Assembly (NCBI GenBank): GCA_902576115.1
Contig: CACGUE010000009.1
Coordinates: 1 to 42,787, forward strand
DNA from: an uncultured Pelagibacteraceae bacterium
Lineage (GTDB): Bacteria; Pseudomonadota; Alphaproteobacteria; Pelagibacterales; Pelagibacteraceae
DNA length: 42,787 nucleotides
Direction: 5' to 3'
The notes beneath the pieces are model-generated. The model saw nothing but the letters and a program-made list of their open reading frames with translations. It ran no database searches and was not told the origin of the DNA. Position 1 is the first letter of the stretch. Each line of letters opens with the position of its first letter. Shown piece by piece: positions 41,697 through 42,787 of the stretch. Made by a program: the position numbers and the translations under genes.

Positions 41697-42787
41697 ATAC
41701 AGATACTCCTCTAGAATTAATGTCTACATCAAATTTTTTATGCAATGGTGGAAAAGCTCTTTGAGAACAATCCAGTCTATCACAAGTTCTACATGAAACC
41801 CCTACAGGTATCTCTGATTTTTTATCATTCAAATCTAAGTTTTCCGTATAAACAAAATCTCTTGCATATTTGGCTTCACATCCAAGTCCAATAGATAACA
41901 TACTTTTTTTTTGTCCATATCTTCCTATACCTTTTTCAACAGTTCTTGCTATACATACATACTTTTCACCATTAGTCATTTTACTTACTGCAGCCTGTAT
42001 AACACCAGGTCTAGAAAAAGCCGAATATACATTCCATCGAGGACAAGCACCACCATAACGTGGTATTTCTATACCTGACAATGAAAATCTTTTTGAAATA
42101 TTACCAGCTACATCAACTCTCAAAAAATGAAATGGAACCCCAGGTAATTTTGGATCATTCAAACATGTTACTCTATGTGTAACTTGTTCGAACGAAGTTG
42201 CAAAAGTATTTTGCAATAACTCTAAATCATATTTAAGTTTTTTACATTCATAATGAAATAATTTGTAGGGCATTAAAATTGCTGCACCACAATAATTTAA
42301 TAAAGCAACTTTTGTTAATTTTTTCGATTCTTCATTTGGATAATTAAAAGTATCAAGATAAGAATTTATTATGTCACTAGCCCCCTCTTGTGCAATTTGA
42401 GCTGCAGCATGTAATTTCTTTGTTTCCAAAGACAAATAATCAGACAATAGCAACTTTCTATTTTTGCTATCATAAATTTTTGAAAAGGGTTTTCCTTCCT
42501 CAGGAATTATATCTTGTACTTCAATTTTATACTCTGATTTTAAATAATCACATAAAGCAATATATCTTGTTCTATTATTTTGTTTTATTTGTTCAAAGAT
42601 TTGATTTGCAAATTCCTCTAGTTTTGGAAAAAAATTTCTATTTTCTTGCAAAAAATCTGAAATTACTTCTCCAGGAAATGAGTTTTTTCTATTATCAACA
42701 ATTTTTCCTGAAAGTTTTTCAATTTTGTTAACCAATTCATGATCTTTTTTTTTCAAAATGTCTCCTAATCTTATTAGAGCTTTACCA
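41683..42787 (-). CDS. ScfR/RamB-type transcriptional regulator (partial; N-terminal HTH outside window)
   Basis: The C-terminal portion of a regulator of the short-chain fatty acyl/RamB family (IrrE-like domain plus DUF2083). The frame stays open through the window end (the last residues read GKALIRLGDILKKKDHE), so a TTG at 42756 is not a real start; the usual N-terminal XRE helix-turn-helix lies outside. The remaining part has the metallopeptidase-like core (KLHAAAQIAQEG near 112 of the visible part) and the C-terminal domain with ACPRWNVYSAF and CRTCDRLDCSQRAFPP, a cysteine cluster plus the conserved RAxPP. In Mycobacterium PrpR this C-terminal domain holds an iron-sulfur cluster and senses acyl-CoA; relatives control acetate/propionate metabolism. 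Confidence 0.88.
   Translation of the reverse strand, partial: GKALIRLGDILKKKDHELVNKIEKLSGKIVDNRKNSFPGEVISDFLQENRNFFPKLEEFANQIFEQIKQNNRTRYIALCDYLKSEYKIEVQDIIPEEGKPFSKIYDSKNRKLLLSDYLSLETKKLHAAAQIAQEGASDIINSYLDTFNYPNEESKKLTKVALLNYCGAAILMPYKLFHYECKKLKYDLELLQNTFATSFEQVTHRVTCLNDPKLPGVPFHFLRVDVAGNISKRFSLSGIEIPRYGGACPRWNVYSAFSRPGVIQAAVSKMTNGEKYVCIARTVEKGIGRYGQKKSMLSIGLGCEAKYARDFVYTENLDLNDKKSEIPVGVSCRTCDRLDCSQRAFPPLHKKFDVDINSRGVSVYVSD

Noticed and set aside
42754..42756. TTG at 42756 as start of the regulator
   Set aside because: The frame continues open to the window end with family-like sequence, so the gene is partial; the true start is outside.

Overview
The window is a very AT-rich, gene-dense bacterial chromosome segment. 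Its gene content points to an alphaproteobacterium with a streamlined genome, most likely the SAR11/Pelagibacterales group. Signs are: a ChvI/ChvG two-component pair, an ActR/RegA-type regulator, a class I lysyl-tRNA synthetase, the ATPase zeta-inhibitor (DUF1476) and an ScfR/RamB-type regulator; heavy use of AAA/ATT codons; operons whose genes overlap by 1-20 bases; and nine convergent gene pairs that mostly abut or overlap. I see no rRNA, tRNA, CRISPR array, insertion sequence or phage gene. This is mainly core genome and I found no clear new defence or mobile system.

Layout. 1-583: 5' part of a TrkH potassium transporter (minus). 670-4144: class I LysRS, PyrD, ribosomal protein L28 and a YhhQ-type queuosine-precursor transporter (plus). 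4145-8293: a four-gene polyamine operon (minus): type III ornithine/lysine decarboxylase, deoxyhypusine-synthase-like protein, N-carbamoylputrescine amidase, agmatine deiminase. 8439-9556: RegA-like regulator and BioY. 9657-18103: PolA, ChvI, ChvG, AhcY, TsaE, an AmgK-like kinase and a MurU-like nucleotidyltransferase, a compressed version of a common alphaproteobacterial gene order. 18100-20438: GpmA, a broken VanZ-like remnant, DUF1476, a secreted nuclease and a lytic-transglycosylase-like lipoprotein. 20428-25842: MsrA, a sulfurtransferase and an RND efflux pair (minus operon). 25877-28531: EamA transporter, AlkA-type glycosylase, two tandem DUF1330 genes and a purine-type phosphoribosyltransferase. 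28580-33220: a complete BMP-family (nucleoside-type) ABC importer. 33359-37804: small lipoprotein, Hsp20, oligopeptidase B, a membrane-anchored DnaJ-domain protein, a family 9 glycosyltransferase. 37878-42787: NanA/DapA-family aldolase, cyclopropane-fatty-acid synthase family protein, an extremely lysine-rich coiled-coil protein, a TPR protein and a partial ScfR-type regulator cut by the window end.

How they fit together. The polyamine operon supplies putrescine by two routes and probably converts it to homospermidine. The BMP importer and the adjacent phosphoribosyltransferase suggest nucleoside/base salvage. AmgK and MurU suggest recycling of cell-wall sugars. PolA, AlkA, MsrA and Hsp20 cover DNA repair and protein damage. 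Readable promoters stand before rpmB, polA, regA and hsp20; the last two share the same CTTGAA-N16-CCATATA layout. The only two convergent junctions with any space between genes are also the only ones with strong hairpins.
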